Shown here: positions 21,810 to 34,743 of the stretch, in pieces
Numbering within the stretch: position 1 is the stretch's first letter
How the letters are laid out: every line of letters starts with the position of its first letter
Assembly (NCBI GenBank): GCA_022225965.2
Contig: JAKJXP020000022.1
Coordinates: 310,001-374,000, forward strand
Direction of reading: 5' to 3'
DNA length: 64,000 bases
Origin: Diatrype stigma
Taxonomy: Eukaryota > Ascomycota > Sordariomycetes > Xylariales > Diatrypaceae
Notes under the pieces: model-generated
What the model saw: only the letters and a program-made list of their open reading frames with translations
Database searches by the model: none
Told to the model about the DNA's origin: nothing
Made by a program: the position numbers and the translations under genes

Positions 21810-23004
21810 ATTTTCCCTACCCCCTTTCTTGTTCTCTTAACTCGGGGTTTCCGCTTTTATTAGAGCCTCACGACAGGGAAGTATCCCGAAGCAAAGAAAG
21901 ATAAATACTGCAGCGATCAGCGGCCGTCAAGTACCTGTGATTTGATCGTTGGTGCAGATCGGTTGTGATGAGCACCTATGGTAGGTAAGTAAGTATGTGA
22001 TATGTAGGTAGCCTGATGCTTGGTTGAACGGAAACCATGGCGGGCCATTCTCCGATTAGACCGGTACATAAGCCGATGATTCTTACATGCGAGTTCGGCG
22101 AGCGTCATTCACATAGTAGGTACACAATTGGTTGGTTCGTTCATCACCTGCCCAACAACCTCGACAACCAGAAGGAACAACTATTGCGCTTATTCATTGC
22201 CTATTGACACCCGTTCCCAGGATGTGCACACATCACATAATCTGAAAAATGTTCCTTCAGGTAGGGCAAAACGGTATAGGTAATCAGCTAATACCTAGTA
22301 TTCATGGATGCTGCCAATATGAAGTAACGACCGCGGGAACGGCAATTAACTGGTGGGAGAATTATGTTTCGCACTTGTTAGCAGCTAAATACAGTAGCTG
22401 TAACAACCACAGAACGATAGCCAAAAAGCAACAACAGCAATTACCTTATTAGGGACCTACCTACCTGCTTCAAGTTGGCGGCGGGTGGCATACAGGTGGC
22501 TCTTCCCGTACAATACATACATACATACTAGTAGGTAGGTACATGGGTGTATGCACGTGTCCACCCTGTTAAAGTTTAGTTAGGTAGGTATCTAACTACA
22601 CCTAGTTAGTTACTTCTACCACCTGCTGAGGAACATTCATTTTCTCCACATTCATTAGACCGTTAGACGCGACCACCTGGTGACCACCAGCTACCTAGAC
22701 GCTCGGGCCATCCATTACGGCCCCGGGCGCGTTGAGGCGCAACTTCCTCCTTCGTACATACTTGCCTACATCATGCCTACAGCCACTACCTAAATCTAGA
22801 CGACGTGCAAAGGTAACCCAAGTGTGCCTCTTGCCCCGAACCTGACAGACGTCTATCCTCTTGCCGTCTATCCTCTTGCCGTCTATCCTCTTGCAACAAC
22901 TTCGGCCCTTCAAAACGTCGCTTGTCATCGCCTTCCGACTCCCGATAATCCCTTCCAAGATCATGAATCACAAATACTAAAGCCGACTTGACGCGCATAA
23001 GGAG
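21810..23004. promoter_or_regulatory. Divergent intergenic region with a 15 bp triple repeat
   Basis: This is the shared upstream DNA of the PHO13 (minus) and ING (plus) genes. It holds many GTAGGTA-type short repeats (about 22500-22620). A GTCTATCCTCTTGCC unit is repeated three times head to tail at 22851-22895, close to the ING start, so likely in its leader. No convincing gene is seen. Confidence 0.55.
22851..22895. repeat. Three tandem copies of a 15 bp unit
   Basis: GTCTATCCTCTTGCC, the same again, then GTCTATCCTCTTGCA, without gaps. It lies about 110 bp before the ING-protein ATG. Confidence 0.9.
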
Positions 23005-25644
23005 ATGATGGCAGCTATAGACGGAGCCAGCAGCAGTCAGGAGGTCGGTGTCGAGCTTGATGGCGCCGACATGTCTTCGCCTCAGGACAGAAGCGCAATA
23101 TCACAGTCTCAATTGTTCCCATCTCTTGCGCCCTCCAACCATGCAGGTCCGGGTCCAGGCGCAGGCCGCCTTGATTCCCAACGGTTCCACATGCGCGCCG
23201 ACCCTGATGCGCAAGCTACCGTTACCGATTACCTCGACTTCACTGAATACCTGCCCGCCGATATGATGCGCTCGCTCACCCTTATCGGGAAGCTTGACCA
23301 GAATTACATCGACGCGTCAAGCGCAGTTGACGAACTTACCACCTTGTGGGGGAAGCTCCCGTCCATTAATGCTGACCAACGTCCAGTGCCCACGAAACTA
23401 CGCTCTGATATATCGGAGAATCTGAGCCGTGCCGTCAGCTCTCGCATCTACTCTCACGCTGAAGCCTGTCGCATGCATGAAAATGTCACTAAGCATTACC
23501 ATAAAGCCAAGACGATCCTCTCCAAGCTCCAAACCATGCTGGAGAACTATGACGACCAGCCCAAGAGCCCTATCCAGTCCAAGTCGCCACAGATGGTTCG
23601 CGCCCCTAAAATCACACTGCGGCTCGACAGCAATGGCCAAAAGGTTCAACTTCCACCTCGAATAACCGTCCCGGGCGAGGTACTAGCTCCTTACGACGTC
23701 GATTTCAATACCTACACCTCATCGAGCGAAGAGAGCTCTGATGAAGATATACCACCGACTCCTCCACGGCAGGCCACCACACCCGCGCCCCGTATTAAAC
23801 TCGTAAAAACACCTAAAATCCCCAAGCAGAGGATCCCTAAGCAACCACGACCACCCCGCGCATCTCTCAACATGCCATCGGGTCATATGATGGCGCCCAT
23901 ATCAACGAGTACTGCCCTGGCACAACTCAAACCACCACCGGAGAATGCTGTTCCTGGCAGCACCGACGCTCCTTGGCTTCAACTTACGCCCTACGAACTT
24001 GCCAAGCTTAGGAAGCGGATGAAGAAGAATGCGGTGTGGAACCCTAGCGATACCATGATCGCTCGTGAGTTGAAAGCCCTTGGGCGCGGGGTGGAGGCAT
24101 TTAGAGCTGCGCAGAAGAAAGCCGAAGATGAGGGGAAACCGTTCGAACCCAATCTTCCTGCACTGGTAGTTGATGCTGAATCTGGGGCTCAGCACCCCCC
24201 TGAAGGTGCGATCAGTGCTGAAGCTTTGACAGCCGACGAAGTTCAACTAAGCAACCGTGGTATGAAGCTCAACGAGGCTAAGAAGCTGAAGCGAGAGGCT
24301 TTGGCTAAAATGGCCGCCGACGAAGCAGAAGAGTCGGCCCGGAAAATGACAGAAGCCGTTAGGATGATGTTTCTGCAAGAAGCCTCGCCGTCCGCAGTTG
24401 GCAGTGTGGCTACTGGCAATGCGACTATTGTCAATGCAGTTGAGAAGACATCAGATGCACTTCAAGGCCAAGGGAAAGCGTCGTCAAGTAAGTCTCAAGG
24501 CAAGAAACGAAAGCGCGACTCTATGTCCCAGACGCCTGTTGCAGAGAAACCAGAAGGGTCGGATTCTCAATCGTCTAGGCCACAGCTCAAGCGCACGAAG
24601 ACAGAGACACCTGTCCCTCCGCCGCAAATAGCCCAGAGACCAACTTCAGTACCTCCCCCTACAGAAACGCCTGTGCCGGTTCCACAGCTGGGCCAGCAGC
24701 AGGTTACTATCACCTCTAAGACTCCCGTGCCAGTGCCTTACCCTGTCTCTTCTGAATCGTCGATGGCGGCCAGTAAAGCTGCCACACCTCCAACGGGAGG
24801 AGCCAGTCCAGTACCACCACCAACTGTCACCACTACAGTTCCTACCAAGCCGCCAGCTGAGACACCCGTTCCACCTCCTATCAAGACTTCCACTACACCA
24901 ATCCTCCCACCAACGAGGGAGATGCCTAAGAGGGAGACCAGGCAGAACCTGCAACCTGCCGTAGCTAACCCTAGACAGTCCACATCTCGGGCTAACACTC
25001 CTTCAACCACTCCTGTGCCGGAGCCCCAGTCAGCGACATTGCGGCGACCGACGTCACGCGGTAAAGCTTCTAGTCAAGAGCCACCTATTACCCTCGCGGC
25101 TGAACGACCCCGACGTGCTAGTACCGCTCGCAATACCCCCGCCCCTGAACTGCGCCAGTCTAACAAACGGACTAAGAAGCCGGCCCCGGGTGTTGTCACC
25201 ACGAATCCCGGAGGAACTAGTGCGGTAGGTAAGCGGAAGGCGGCCCCACGCAAGAAAGCCCGCGGCAGAAAGCAGGGGGCGAACCAACAGCCTGAGCAAG
25301 ATACGGAGGTCGAGGTTGATGATGACGGCAATGTGATTGATCCGGAAGAGCCGAGATACTGTATATGCAATGGGGTCAGCTTCGGCACTATGATACAGTG
25401 CGACAATGATGTGAGCTCGAAAGAAGACGCTACTGCAGCCCCAGCACGTAGCGGTAACAGACAGAACGGCAAGAAGAAACTAACGCCACCCAAACAGAAC
25501 TGCATACGCGAGTGGTTCCATCTTGAGTGTGTGGGCCTCACCGAAATACCGGCACGTACGACCAAGTGGTATTGTCCCGAATGTCGCGTTCTGCTCAACA
25601 TCGGAGGGAGGGGTGAAGTGACCTCCAGGGGTGTGAAGATGTAA
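23005..25644 (+). CDS. ING-family chromatin protein with C-terminal PHD finger
   Basis: ING proteins anchor histone acetyltransferase or deacetylase complexes to H3K4me3 (Yng1, Yng2 and Pho23 in yeast). The ING N-terminal helical domain spans about 76-185 ([16 protein letters not shown], then [19 protein letters not shown]). A long disordered middle follows, rich in Pro, Lys and TPVPxP motifs. The PHD starts at about 786 ([18 protein letters not shown]...). I place an 87 bp intron at 25411-25497 (GTGAGC donor, CTAAC branch, CAG acceptor). Removing it gives [18 protein letters not shown], the standard ING PHD spacing, and an 850-residue protein. The intron is stop-free and a multiple of three, so an unspliced mRNA would encode 879 residues. 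Two adjacent ATGs exist (23005 and 23008). Pho23-like is my guess among paralogues. Confidence 0.88.
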   Translation: MMAAIDGASSSQEVGVELDGADMSSPQDRSAISQSQLFPSLAPSNHAGPGPGAGRLDSQRFHMRADPDAQATVTDYLDFTEYLPADMMRSLTLIGKLDQNYIDASSAVDELTTLWGKLPSINADQRPVPTKLRSDISENLSRAVSSRIYSHAEACRMHENVTKHYHKAKTILSKLQTMLENYDDQPKSPIQSKSPQMVRAPKITLRLDSNGQKVQLPPRITVPGEVLAPYDVDFNTYTSSSEESSDEDIPPTPPRQATTPAPRIKLVKTPKIPKQRIPKQPRPPRASLNMPSGHMMAPISTSTALAQLKPPPENAVPGSTDAPWLQLTPYELAKLRKRMKKNAVWNPSDTMIARELKALGRGVEAFRAAQKKAEDEGKPFEPNLPALVVDAESGAQHPPEGAISAEALTADEVQLSNRGMKLNEAKKLKREALAKMAADEAEESARKMTEAVRMMFLQEASPSAVGSVATGNATIVNAVEKTSDALQGQGKASSSKSQGKKRKRDSMSQTPVAEKPEGSDSQSSRPQLKRTKTETPVPPPQIAQRPTSVPPPTETPVPVPQLGQQQVTITSKTPVPVPYPVSSESSMAASKAATPPTGGASPVPPPTVTTTVPTKPPAETPVPPPIKTSTTPILPPTREMPKRETRQNLQPAVANPRQSTSRANTPSTTPVPEPQSATLRRPTSRGKASSQEPPITLAAERPRRASTARNTPAPELRQSNKRTKKPAPGVVTTNPGGTSAVGKRKAAPRKKARGRKQGANQQPEQDTEVEVDDDGNVIDPEEPRYCICNGVSFGTMIQCDNDVSSKEDATAAPARSGNRQNGKKKLTPPKQNCIREWFHLECVGLTEIPARTTKWYCPECRVLLNIGGRGEVTSRGVKM

Positions 25645-26153
25645 AACACATTGGAGTTATGGCATAGGGATCTGGGACAATTGGCGTCCTCGGAAGATAT
25701 CACTTAATTGGGATTTTGCTAGTTATTCATCACAGGCCGTGGAAAGGCGAGGCCTGTGGCCGTAGTGCACATTAGGGACGATTTACGAGGTCGGTGCTGT
25801 TCAGTGTAGGTTACTGCTGATAGTTGAAGGGAGCCCCTAATTGATTCTATTTCAAGCCACTGTATTACCACATGAGCATGTGATAGTCCTCTAGGACTGG
25901 CACTGTGCTAGAAAGGGATATCTCGCAGGACATCATTTGCCATTTGCCACATGTGTAGTCCGGTACCCCGCAAAGAAGTCCATTGTAAGCTGTTAGCTGA
26001 GACTCGTATAACGTTGTTCACACCTACCTATAGCTTTCAACCAATATCTACCAATACACTCACGTATAACGGACGGGCGCCATCAAAGTAGACACGCGTT
26101 CCCCTGACCCCCCTTTTCGCGCATCTAGTCCAACCACTTCACGAATCGGCTCT
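25645..26153. other. Intergenic
   Basis: This is the 3' end of the ING gene and upstream region of the NTF2-like gene. Nothing else is seen. Confidence 0.6.
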
Positions 26154-27066
26154 ATGGCTACTATTCAACCTGATAGCTACGACCCGCTCTTCCCCATCCG
26201 CAGCAGCAGCAGCAGCAGCAGCAGGGCGGCACCAGCCGCTGACGATGACAACGACAAGCTCAAGGCGTTCATAGCCGGCTTTTACGCCGCGTCGGACGAT
26301 CCCGGGCGGAACGACGATTGGCTGTCCTACTTTGCCCCCGACGCCGTCTTGATCATGGGCGATAAGGTCGTCCGGGGGACCGAAGGTGAGTTGTTGTTGA
26401 GTCACTGAGTCGAGTATACGAGCGATAAGCAAGCAAACAAGCAAACAAGTAAGCTAGCGGGGAAGCGGTTTGTTTGTTGTCTATATCGTATAACTACCAC
26501 TCTTTCTTATCTCTATGGCCTACATTGCCTACATAGCGAGACAGACACGGCCTCGAGTCCTGACCGCCTGGTTGTTGAATTACCTTAGGTATTCGCGAGT
26601 TCCGCCGTGGCATGTGGGAGAACGTCAGGTCCCGGAAGCACCGCCCGACCAAGGTCTTCCCCGCTTCGTTCCCCTCCCCCTCCTCATCGCCGGAGACGGG
26701 GACAGGGGCTGGGACGGCGAAAACGGCAGCGGTCGAGTACATGCTGCACGGCTCCCTGGACTTGGAGCTGAAGAGCGGTGACATTTCTACGGTGGCCTGG
26801 GCCGGGCGCGCGGTGCTGGAAGAGGTCCCTGGGGGAGGAGGAGCGCTAAAGTACGCGCTATATCAGGTGTATATGCATAGGTGAGTGAGGCGGCTTCGAA
26901 CGAACGTGTAGATCGTGGAGGACGGGGAACAGTCAGGCAGGGCGGTTTGTGTTTCTTGGTCGGTGTGTGGTTTTTTGGCTGATCTGATAACTAACTACCG
27001 GTAACTAACTGACTGACTAAATGCGGCTTTGCCACCTATAGTATCTCGGCGGACGTTCCGTTGTGA
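26154..27066 (+). CDS. Small NTF2/SnoaL-like protein
   Basis: The function is not recognised. An NTF2-like cone fold is suggested by a helix KAFIAGFYAASDDP followed by WLSYFAPDAVLIMGDKVVRG, then EFRRGMWENVRSRKH and a C-terminal strand LKYALYQVYM. Exon 1 is 26154-26385 and exon 2 starts at 26589 (phase 1, giving TEGIREFRRG). Two ends are possible: a stop at 26882-26884 (175 residues), or use of the strong donor GTGAGTG at 26881, acceptor at 27041 and a short third exon 27042-27066 (182 residues). I list the longer model with reserve. A run of seven Ser codons (AGC, residues 17-23) near the start is a codon-repeat expansion. A similar fold appears in the gene at 40060-40725, but the two do not look like recent duplicates. 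Confidence 0.65.
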
Positions 27067-30000
27067 CGCGTTCGGTAAGGAACGCAGCACCGATGTTGTT
27101 TTGTTTCACTTTCATACAGGCGATGTATAACTTCGTTATGTGTTGCAAGAACAAACCCCATTCCGGCTTATAGTCAGTCAGTCACCTTGCAATGCACGAT
27201 TACCGAATGTTACAACCGGCGTTTCCATATTACGGTATCTTACCTAGGTACGATGATCCAGAAACGCATAACTTAAGTACTTAGCCAATTGCTATAACTT
27301 TAACCGCAGCCAGGTTTTTCTCAGGAATTGAAACATCTTTCTACAGGTTCTTCGGCATGTTTCAGCTTACATTGATTCAGGGACTACGAAGTATATGTTC
27401 GTACTATTAGAACAATGCACAATTCCTATAGGGCCTAGGTAAGTAATTCCCAATTATTACGTAGTATATTGAAAGCCAGAGCGTAGCATGTCTTTCACAA
27501 CAAATCATGTTGCTGTACTTGTACGCAAGCATGTAAGCGCGTAGACGTGTCTAGGCGTGTATTATCAGGATCCTCTCACTTCTGTGATGAATGACGTATT
27601 GCCACAGCATGATGCTACTAGGTAGCAGCTTACACGACCCCGCGAGGACTGTGGACTAGTTATGATGGGAGCAGCAGAGGGAGTGTCCACGTGTTCTTGC
27701 TCCTGAAGGGGGCACGAGTCGTCTGGCTTATCAGCTGACCTAGGCGCTCTCCATCCCAGCCATCGTCACGTTGGCCGGGCCAGGACCTAGCGTGCCGAAG
27801 GCCTGGGAGGCCGTATCAGTGGATTAATGAAAGTAGATCTTTCGACGTCGCCTGCTTCCCCGGCCGTCCTTTTGCTATATATCGCAAGGCACGGGTTTCG
27901 GGGTGGTTACTTGCAAGAGAACTCCAGGGGACGGTTGCATGACCATTGACGAACGAATGCAGGTACATACATACTTACCTAGGTATATATAGTTGTAGAT
28001 CGGAATGGACAGCTGGAGGTGTTCTATTGCCCTCGCGCCGTAAGGCTTCATGACGCCATGTGCATTGTTCGATGAACCGAATGTCTCACATGGATTCAGC
28101 CCGGAGACTCGAGAGTCATTCGCCGGTTGCATTCATTAAGGCCAAGTGATTCATTACAACATGCCGTACATGGCAGCAGCATGGAATTACCTCATGCCCT
28201 TTCCCCCTTTCATGTGTCAATGTGTCCTAGCACTAGGCAATCGAAGTAGGTATAGCCTGGTAATGTAGGTATGTAGTATCTACGCCGGCGGCCGGGTGGT
28301 TAAATGGGACCTCTACCTTACTAGCTCCCTACCCCTCTGTCCACTACACACGCGCATGTATAACCGATATCTGGGCAAGCCTGGCAAGCTGGGTGAACGC
28401 GGTGGCCCCTTATTCGCCGGAATTCGCTCACTGGGGATATCCCGCAAGGAGGGGTTCCCAGGCTGGCTTATCGCCCGTCATTCGCTCATCCCCCACCAAG
28501 GTTGATGCAGGACCGAGGACCAGAAGGGCTCCAACCAACAAGCCTTCCAGTTGTCAACGCGCCCGTTATCTACTGGTATGTAAGTACCTGCGATACATCC
28601 TGGCTGCCTAGGCAGTTGACTACTACCTTCAAGGTTGACAAGCTTGACTACCACCACCACGACCTACACCCATCCAATGGATACTACAGGGTGCGGTAGT
28701 AGCAGCGGGCATTAGTGGATTGCTAAGAATACCTCCCTGTATTTCTGTATGTACATGCACATGCGCACACGTGTGCGGTACGCCATCTCCTGAAGAGGTA
28801 CGGGATCTTGTGGCTTCGGTCTCAGATGGGCCACACGCACCTGCAAACCTCCAGGGCAGCAGGGCAGCCAGGCGCCAGACCTGTCAGGGCCAGGGTGAGG
28901 TTGTGCTGGCCTTGAGTTGGCCTCAACCTGACCCAGTATTGCGTGTACCTATCGGATCTTCGTGAAGATACGGTCAGGCTATACGCACAGCAGGATCAAG
29001 GCTGTATAGGAAAGCTTTACATAAGCACCCCCGGACTCATAGCATACCTACCTACTTACCTAGGTATATTATTGGTATAGTCCATACGGGATGCATATAG
29101 TTATTCTTAACTATAACATATGTAGGTACGTATAGTGTAAGTGAGGGTGTTACTCGGCACACGGGAATACTAGTTATAACTTATAGGTATGTAGGGTTTA
29201 TACTGTTGAGCAGATGCATGAGATAGGCATTCGACCGGGTCAATATTCCATCTGCCAGTCTGCTGTCTGCTCAACTCACTTGAGGCGGTTTGGTGACCTT
29301 ACAGGCTGACAGGGCGGTTATTGTGGTCTGGGGGTCGGATGAGTGGCCTCTCGCCTCTCAACCCCAGTGGTAGTACCTAATCATTGGAACTCCTAGTACT
29401 ACCTTCATAATAGGTCACCACTTGTTTGAATGTATGAATGTATGAGTGTATGTATGTAGGTACCTAATCTGCTAATGTTGTATTGATTCATCCCATGTCT
29501 AGCGCCGACTTAGCGGTGCCCCGCCTCCCTGAAGCGTAACCTCCCACTCTCCCACCTTTCCCACCTTGTCTCGAGTCACTCGACATGCGGGCGGCCGGTC
29601 TGACTGGGCTTCCGTGCGTGGCCGATCTGGAACTACGACCTCAACCTGGACGAAGCTTCAACTTCTCCTTCTGCTTCTATCTGCATCTGTCCTGACTCTC
29701 TCTATCTTCTTATCATTCCATACATTGACAACATCCACAGCAACTGAACACTGACACTATTCGTACACTACATACGTACATCTTCCTTCCTACTCTTATT
29801 ACTTGGCCTGTCTTGTGAATAAACTTCTTGTCTTGCATCATACATCATACCGTACCTAGGTAGCTTCTCATTATAATTACATACTTTTACTTACACAGTT
29901 AACGTTACTTACACATTTACATACATACACACCTGCATACATACTGCATACGAAGTACATGCTGCGCTAAATCATAAATACCTAATACTGAACTGAACTG

Positions 30001-30394
30001 TCAACTGCTGCCTCTACTATTATTCGGCTGTGCTGAACCTTCCGCTCCTTTGTCCTCACAACGTGAACACTCTCTGGCCTCTGCATCTCATCGCCGTTCT
30101 TTGGCCTGAGCGCAGATCGATAATACACCGACCGCCTTTGTGTCTGTCTGTTTGTGGACTCGATAGCCTGTCGAGCCCATCTCGCCAGTCCGGTCAAGAT
30201 AATAATACACCACCGAACTCCTGAAATCGGCTGAAATCGGAAACATTACCTACTAAGCTGTTCAGCTCACCACCACGTCACCCACCGTTTATTCGCGAGA
30301 GTCACACCTGCGTGTGATTAAGACAAGAGCCTCGCAGGAGCTCTTTCGCAGGCGAGCAGGAAACTGCTTCAGCCTTCCTGGTTAACACCACTCT
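27067..30394. other. Long intergenic region and probable leader of the BCAS3-like gene
   Basis: About 3.3 kb shows no convincing coding frame. It holds four perfect TACCTAGGTA palindromes (27241, 27976, 29057, 29853) and many GTAGGTA/CATACATAC strings. From about 29520 the DNA becomes pyrimidine-rich with CTTCT and CATAC runs. That suggests a long 5' leader for the gene starting at 30395. Confidence 0.5.
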
Positions 30395-33300
30395 ATGCCC
30401 GGTTCGTCGACTCGAGACTCTTCTCCTTCCTCCTCTTCAGGAAGAAAAGCCAGAAACAAAAGAAAGCAGAAGCTTACTGGTAGTGACGTGCCAGGCTCGA
30501 AGAAGAAGGACAAGAATGTCAAAGAGAGTGGTGGAGTGGTCGCGGCGGTGACAAGACATGCCAAGTTCACGTAAGTTCAGTTGTCTATTGTCTATTGTCT
30601 ATTACATCGGTCCCACCCCCTACTGTCGTCGCCCTCGATTTGACTACAAGCCTTCCGCTAGACGGCTTTGAAACAGAGTGGATGGATAATTAACATTACT
30701 ATAGAAATGGCGGCGCCACCAGAGACATGGCTCGATCGCCTGAGTCTCCTCCGGAGCCTTCTCCCGACTTGAAACCGACAATGCCGGCATCCATCCCTAT
30801 GAACGGGAACCCGGCGGTATCGCCCACCCTAGATGCTGTTTCGACGACCTCAGCTTCCGTGAGTACGGCACCCAGTGCTGGTGACTGGGCTAGAAACACG
30901 GGACCATTCGGTGCCTCGCCCTCGAACTTGATCAGCCTGATGGGTGACTCCCCCCCAACCCAGCCATCTTCGTATGAAGATCACAGACCGATGCCGATGC
31001 CGTATGCCTGGTCTGCCCAGCAACGACAATACGTCAATAACCATGGCGTTTCGCCTTCCCCTCCAAACAGCATCCGGCGGCCCGTCAGTTTTCATATGGA
31101 CTCCCATTACCCGCCTCATGATCTTCGGTCTCAAGCCTCATCGCCCCCTGGCGCCCGGCGGAGTTCGATGCACTCACCTTTTGCTGCACCACGTGGCATA
31201 TCTCACCCGCCTTTGCCGCATCAACCCCAAGCCCATTTCTACGGAGCCCCAGATCTTGACTTTGATCTAAACTCCAAGGGGGGGTTGAAGGCAGGTGAAA
31301 GAGGCTTCTACTTGGGATTTGACAGACTCCCCAGCATAAACGGGGTCCACAGCCCGGGTAGTGACAACGTAGTGCTTGCAGGCTACGAGGGTGGTTTAGA
31401 CATATATTCAGTCGGTAAGCGTGGTGTGGATCCAATCGCCAGTCTGAAGGGGCTGCGTGGAGGTGTCTATCATGCGAAGATCTTACCTTGGAATGGTACG
31501 CCCGATCGGTCAAGCGTCTTCCCATTGATAGCCGTCGTTATTCATGGCCCCGTGCTTCCTACTAGTGTCCCTGATACTTCGGCTGAGCCTCAATACGATG
31601 AGTCTACTAGCCCTCGTTTAGATGGCATTCGCACACCACAGTCTGAGACGAACCAGCGACCGGCTGGCAATGCAAAGCCCGCACCTATGATTGAGGCATA
31701 TCAAACATCGGTTGAGGTGTACTCTTTGAAAACGAACAGTCTGGTTGATGTTTTATTGGAAGCACCCATAATCCCGATCAAAACGTCTCTGTCGAGCGCA
31801 GTGTTCAGAAGTCCGCCCCCAACTGGGGCTTTCCAGATCCGCGCCGATACCGGGAGTGTGGTCATTGCTTCTGGTACTACTGGCGAGTGCTGGATCTATC
31901 GCCAGGTGGCCTATGAACAAGAGCCGGGATATCAATTCCGATGCGCAGGAAAAGTGTGGACGAGTTTGCAACAAGCCCAGAAAGGCGATGCTACTCCCGA
32001 GGAAGAGCGCGGCCGTAGCCCTGTCCCATCTCGTCGGACTCCACAGATGCCGATCCTCTCGGTCAATGGGCGGTGGCTGGCCTACTGTCCGCCAGCACCT
32101 TCATCCCAAATCGCGTTGAATGCGGTAATACCAGTGCCGGTTGAAGGGAAAGGGCCCGGTTTGGCGAGTGTCACTTCTCCTGTACTGCCGAACGAAAGCT
32201 CCGATGTTGATCAGCTACTTTCAGATGGTATGGTCAACCGAATCATGAGAGAGACTACCCAAGAGTTCATTCAAGGGGCGCGTTGGGTCGGCAAACAGGG
32301 CATGCAGCTGTGGAACAACTACTGGAAACCTGGCCAACAACCACAGTCTCGACCACCCGCAGTAGGTTCACCACCCTGGAGCGCGGGCTTCACTGGACGC
32401 TCAGATGCGGCTCAGTTCCCTCCAACTTACGGAATATCTGGACAAGCGGTGATTAAGGACCCTGGCCTCGTTTCGATCCTTGATATGCAGGCCCTTGCCA
32501 ACTCGACCGTCATCCATCATGTCACCACGTTCAAGGCGCCACTTGGCTGTAGCTTCCTGTCTTTCGCACCAACAGGGCTGTCCTTATTCACAGCTAGCAG
32601 CAAGGGTGATGTGCAAACCGTGTGGGACTTGATGCGCATCCAATACACCAAGCCATCACCCCTACAGAATTCGCAACCCAACAACGGACATGCAGCCCGG
32701 GTCCGGCAAATTGCACAATTCTCTCGCATGACTGTAGCACGAATAGTTGATGTTGCGTGGGCCAGACCAAATGGGGAAAGAGTAGCTATGGTGACCGAAA
32801 GGGGTACTGTTCATCTGTTAGACATACCAGCCAGTGCCTACACGTGGCCTCCTCCCCGAAGACGACCCGCGGCGGAATCAACAGGAAGTCAAGAGGGCAC
32901 AACTTCGGCTGTCTCTATGGCTTCCAATGCACTAAGCTCCGCGTACGGGGCTGCGCGGCCGCTCATTGATCGCCATCGTCGCAGCAGTTCAAACACGCAG
33001 GCAAACGCTACGATTATGAATCACGCTAGCTATGGCGGTAAGGTGATTGCGGCGGGAATCAGTCAGTCCTTGGGCAATGCCGGCACGGCCATCAATCACC
33101 TTCGCCACACAGGCGAGAGCCGCGTGAGCTTGCCTCTAGGGAGTACTACACCAGTCGGTCTTTCATGCGTGACTTGGATCACCGGCCGGAAGTATCATAG
33201 TCTATTTGTGATCGGTGAGGGTTTAGTTAGAACGTTTCCAAACAAGAGTCGTAAAACGCCTTACGGAAATGATAGATCTCGTTTCCCTCGCGGGAATAGG

Positions 33301-33942
33301 TACAAGGATTTCAAGCTGCGGAATCTTCCCGACGACTTGATTGCACCAACCATCAAGAAAATCATCGATCGAGATGATGATATCGATCTGGCAAACCAGG
33401 ATTTTGACGGTGGCCATACTATGGTTCTCGCCCCTCAGCCTCGACTGGAGTCGACAGACCTCAGCCCGGAATATTCTATCCCCCAAGCCGAGATAGAATC
33501 AAGCGCTCCGTACCAGCCCTTCCATACAGATAAGAGAATTAGACTCTTCGAGTATGGCGGGGAACAAGATAAATCGGACCTACATTCTGTCTCTCGCCTC
33601 CTGGAGGCTACGACGTTGGAGGACAAACCAAAGCGTGCTAAACGGCGCCAAGCAACAACCCCGACAAAGAATATTTGGGCTTTCGGACAGGCTGTTGATG
33701 CCATCAAAGTCGATGTCGGTCTTCCCTCGATGGAGGAAGAACTTGGCAGCACCAGCGTGGATGACCACCGAGCATTGCCCGTCTCGGCTATGGAGCGAGT
33801 CTTGCAAGTTGGTGATAACGACGAGCAGATTGTCGTGACGACCCGACGGAAGAGGGGCGGTAACCGTCATATCGATGGTGACGAAGACGAGTTTTTCGAG
33901 GACGGCTTAGAGATCATCGACTTCGCCGACCAACGAGTTTGA
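30395..33942 (+). CDS. BCAS3-like WD40 protein (large beta-propeller protein)
   Basis: BCAS3 proteins carry a PROPPIN-like propeller and in animals bind phosphoinositides at phagophores; a role in fungi is inferred only. Exons are 30395-30570 and 30705-33942 (intron 134 bp, phase 2), giving 1137 residues. The first exon encodes a basic, Ser-rich tail (KARNKRKQKL, GSKKKDKN). Low-complexity Pro/Ser sequence runs to about residue 250. The propeller then begins (RGFYLGFDRLPSINGV, DNVVLAGYEGGLDIYSVGKR) and continues through DPGLVSILDMQALANSTVIH, FLSFAPTGLSLFTASSKGDV and VDVAWARPNGERVAMVTERG to about residue 770. The C-terminus is charged and ends in an acidic patch. Starting at the internal ATG 30727 would drop 66 residues; the splice and frame continuity favour the upstream start. 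Confidence 0.8.
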
Positions 33943-34743
33943 GGTAGGATGCATTCAGCTGGGCAAGAAATTGCTAGTCCTATGGCGTTACGGGTATAGA
34001 CTATATGAAACAAAAGATAGTTACAGCGCATCACGCGACTACACACCCACTATGTTGGACCACATCTGACATGGACAGGCTCGCCTAGCCGCACCATATG
34101 TTTTTGGCTTGGAAGGAATGGGTTCGTCTGGTTGGGATAGGGGCGTTGCAATCACTCACCACACCACGTATGCTATTTCGAGACCTCCAGTACAGACCGA
34201 CAGCACATGGTTCTCTTTTCACCGCATGTACGAAGTAATAGCTAGACTCAACTCAGCAGCCAGACAAACACCATCGGTCATGTTTTCTTAGATTCAACAT
34301 TCCGTGAATTAGGTACTGCGATGATGTAATTAGATAGGTACATAGGTGTATAGGTAACCCAAGCTACACATCCTCCTGCAGCCAAGGGGCGAGTAGGCTT
34401 AGTCTACTGTCCGAATATTGAGATGTGCGTATTTCTCGATTGGATTATTTAAGAGTGCTGGACCTGCTCCAGAATTAGGACAGGTATTTTAGTTTTCCTC
34501 GCCTTTTAGCTAACGATCAAATATGCGGGAGCTCGCCGTCTATATACCAGAGTAGATAGATAGCTGCGAACGAGTTCATCTTTCTTTCCTTCCTTCCTTT
34601 CGCGCTCCTCTGTGTCCTCCACCCGTGATATTAACTAACCATTGACCATCCCCCCCCTACTCCCCCTTTTCGCCTACCCGATTTGCTGTAACGTGAAGTG
34701 GAAGTGAAGCGAAGCGCAAAAGCAAGAATGTTCTAAAAAGCCT
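33943..34743. other. Convergent intergenic region
   Basis: These are the 3' regions of the BCAS3-like gene and DPM2. No gene-like frame is seen. Confidence 0.6.
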
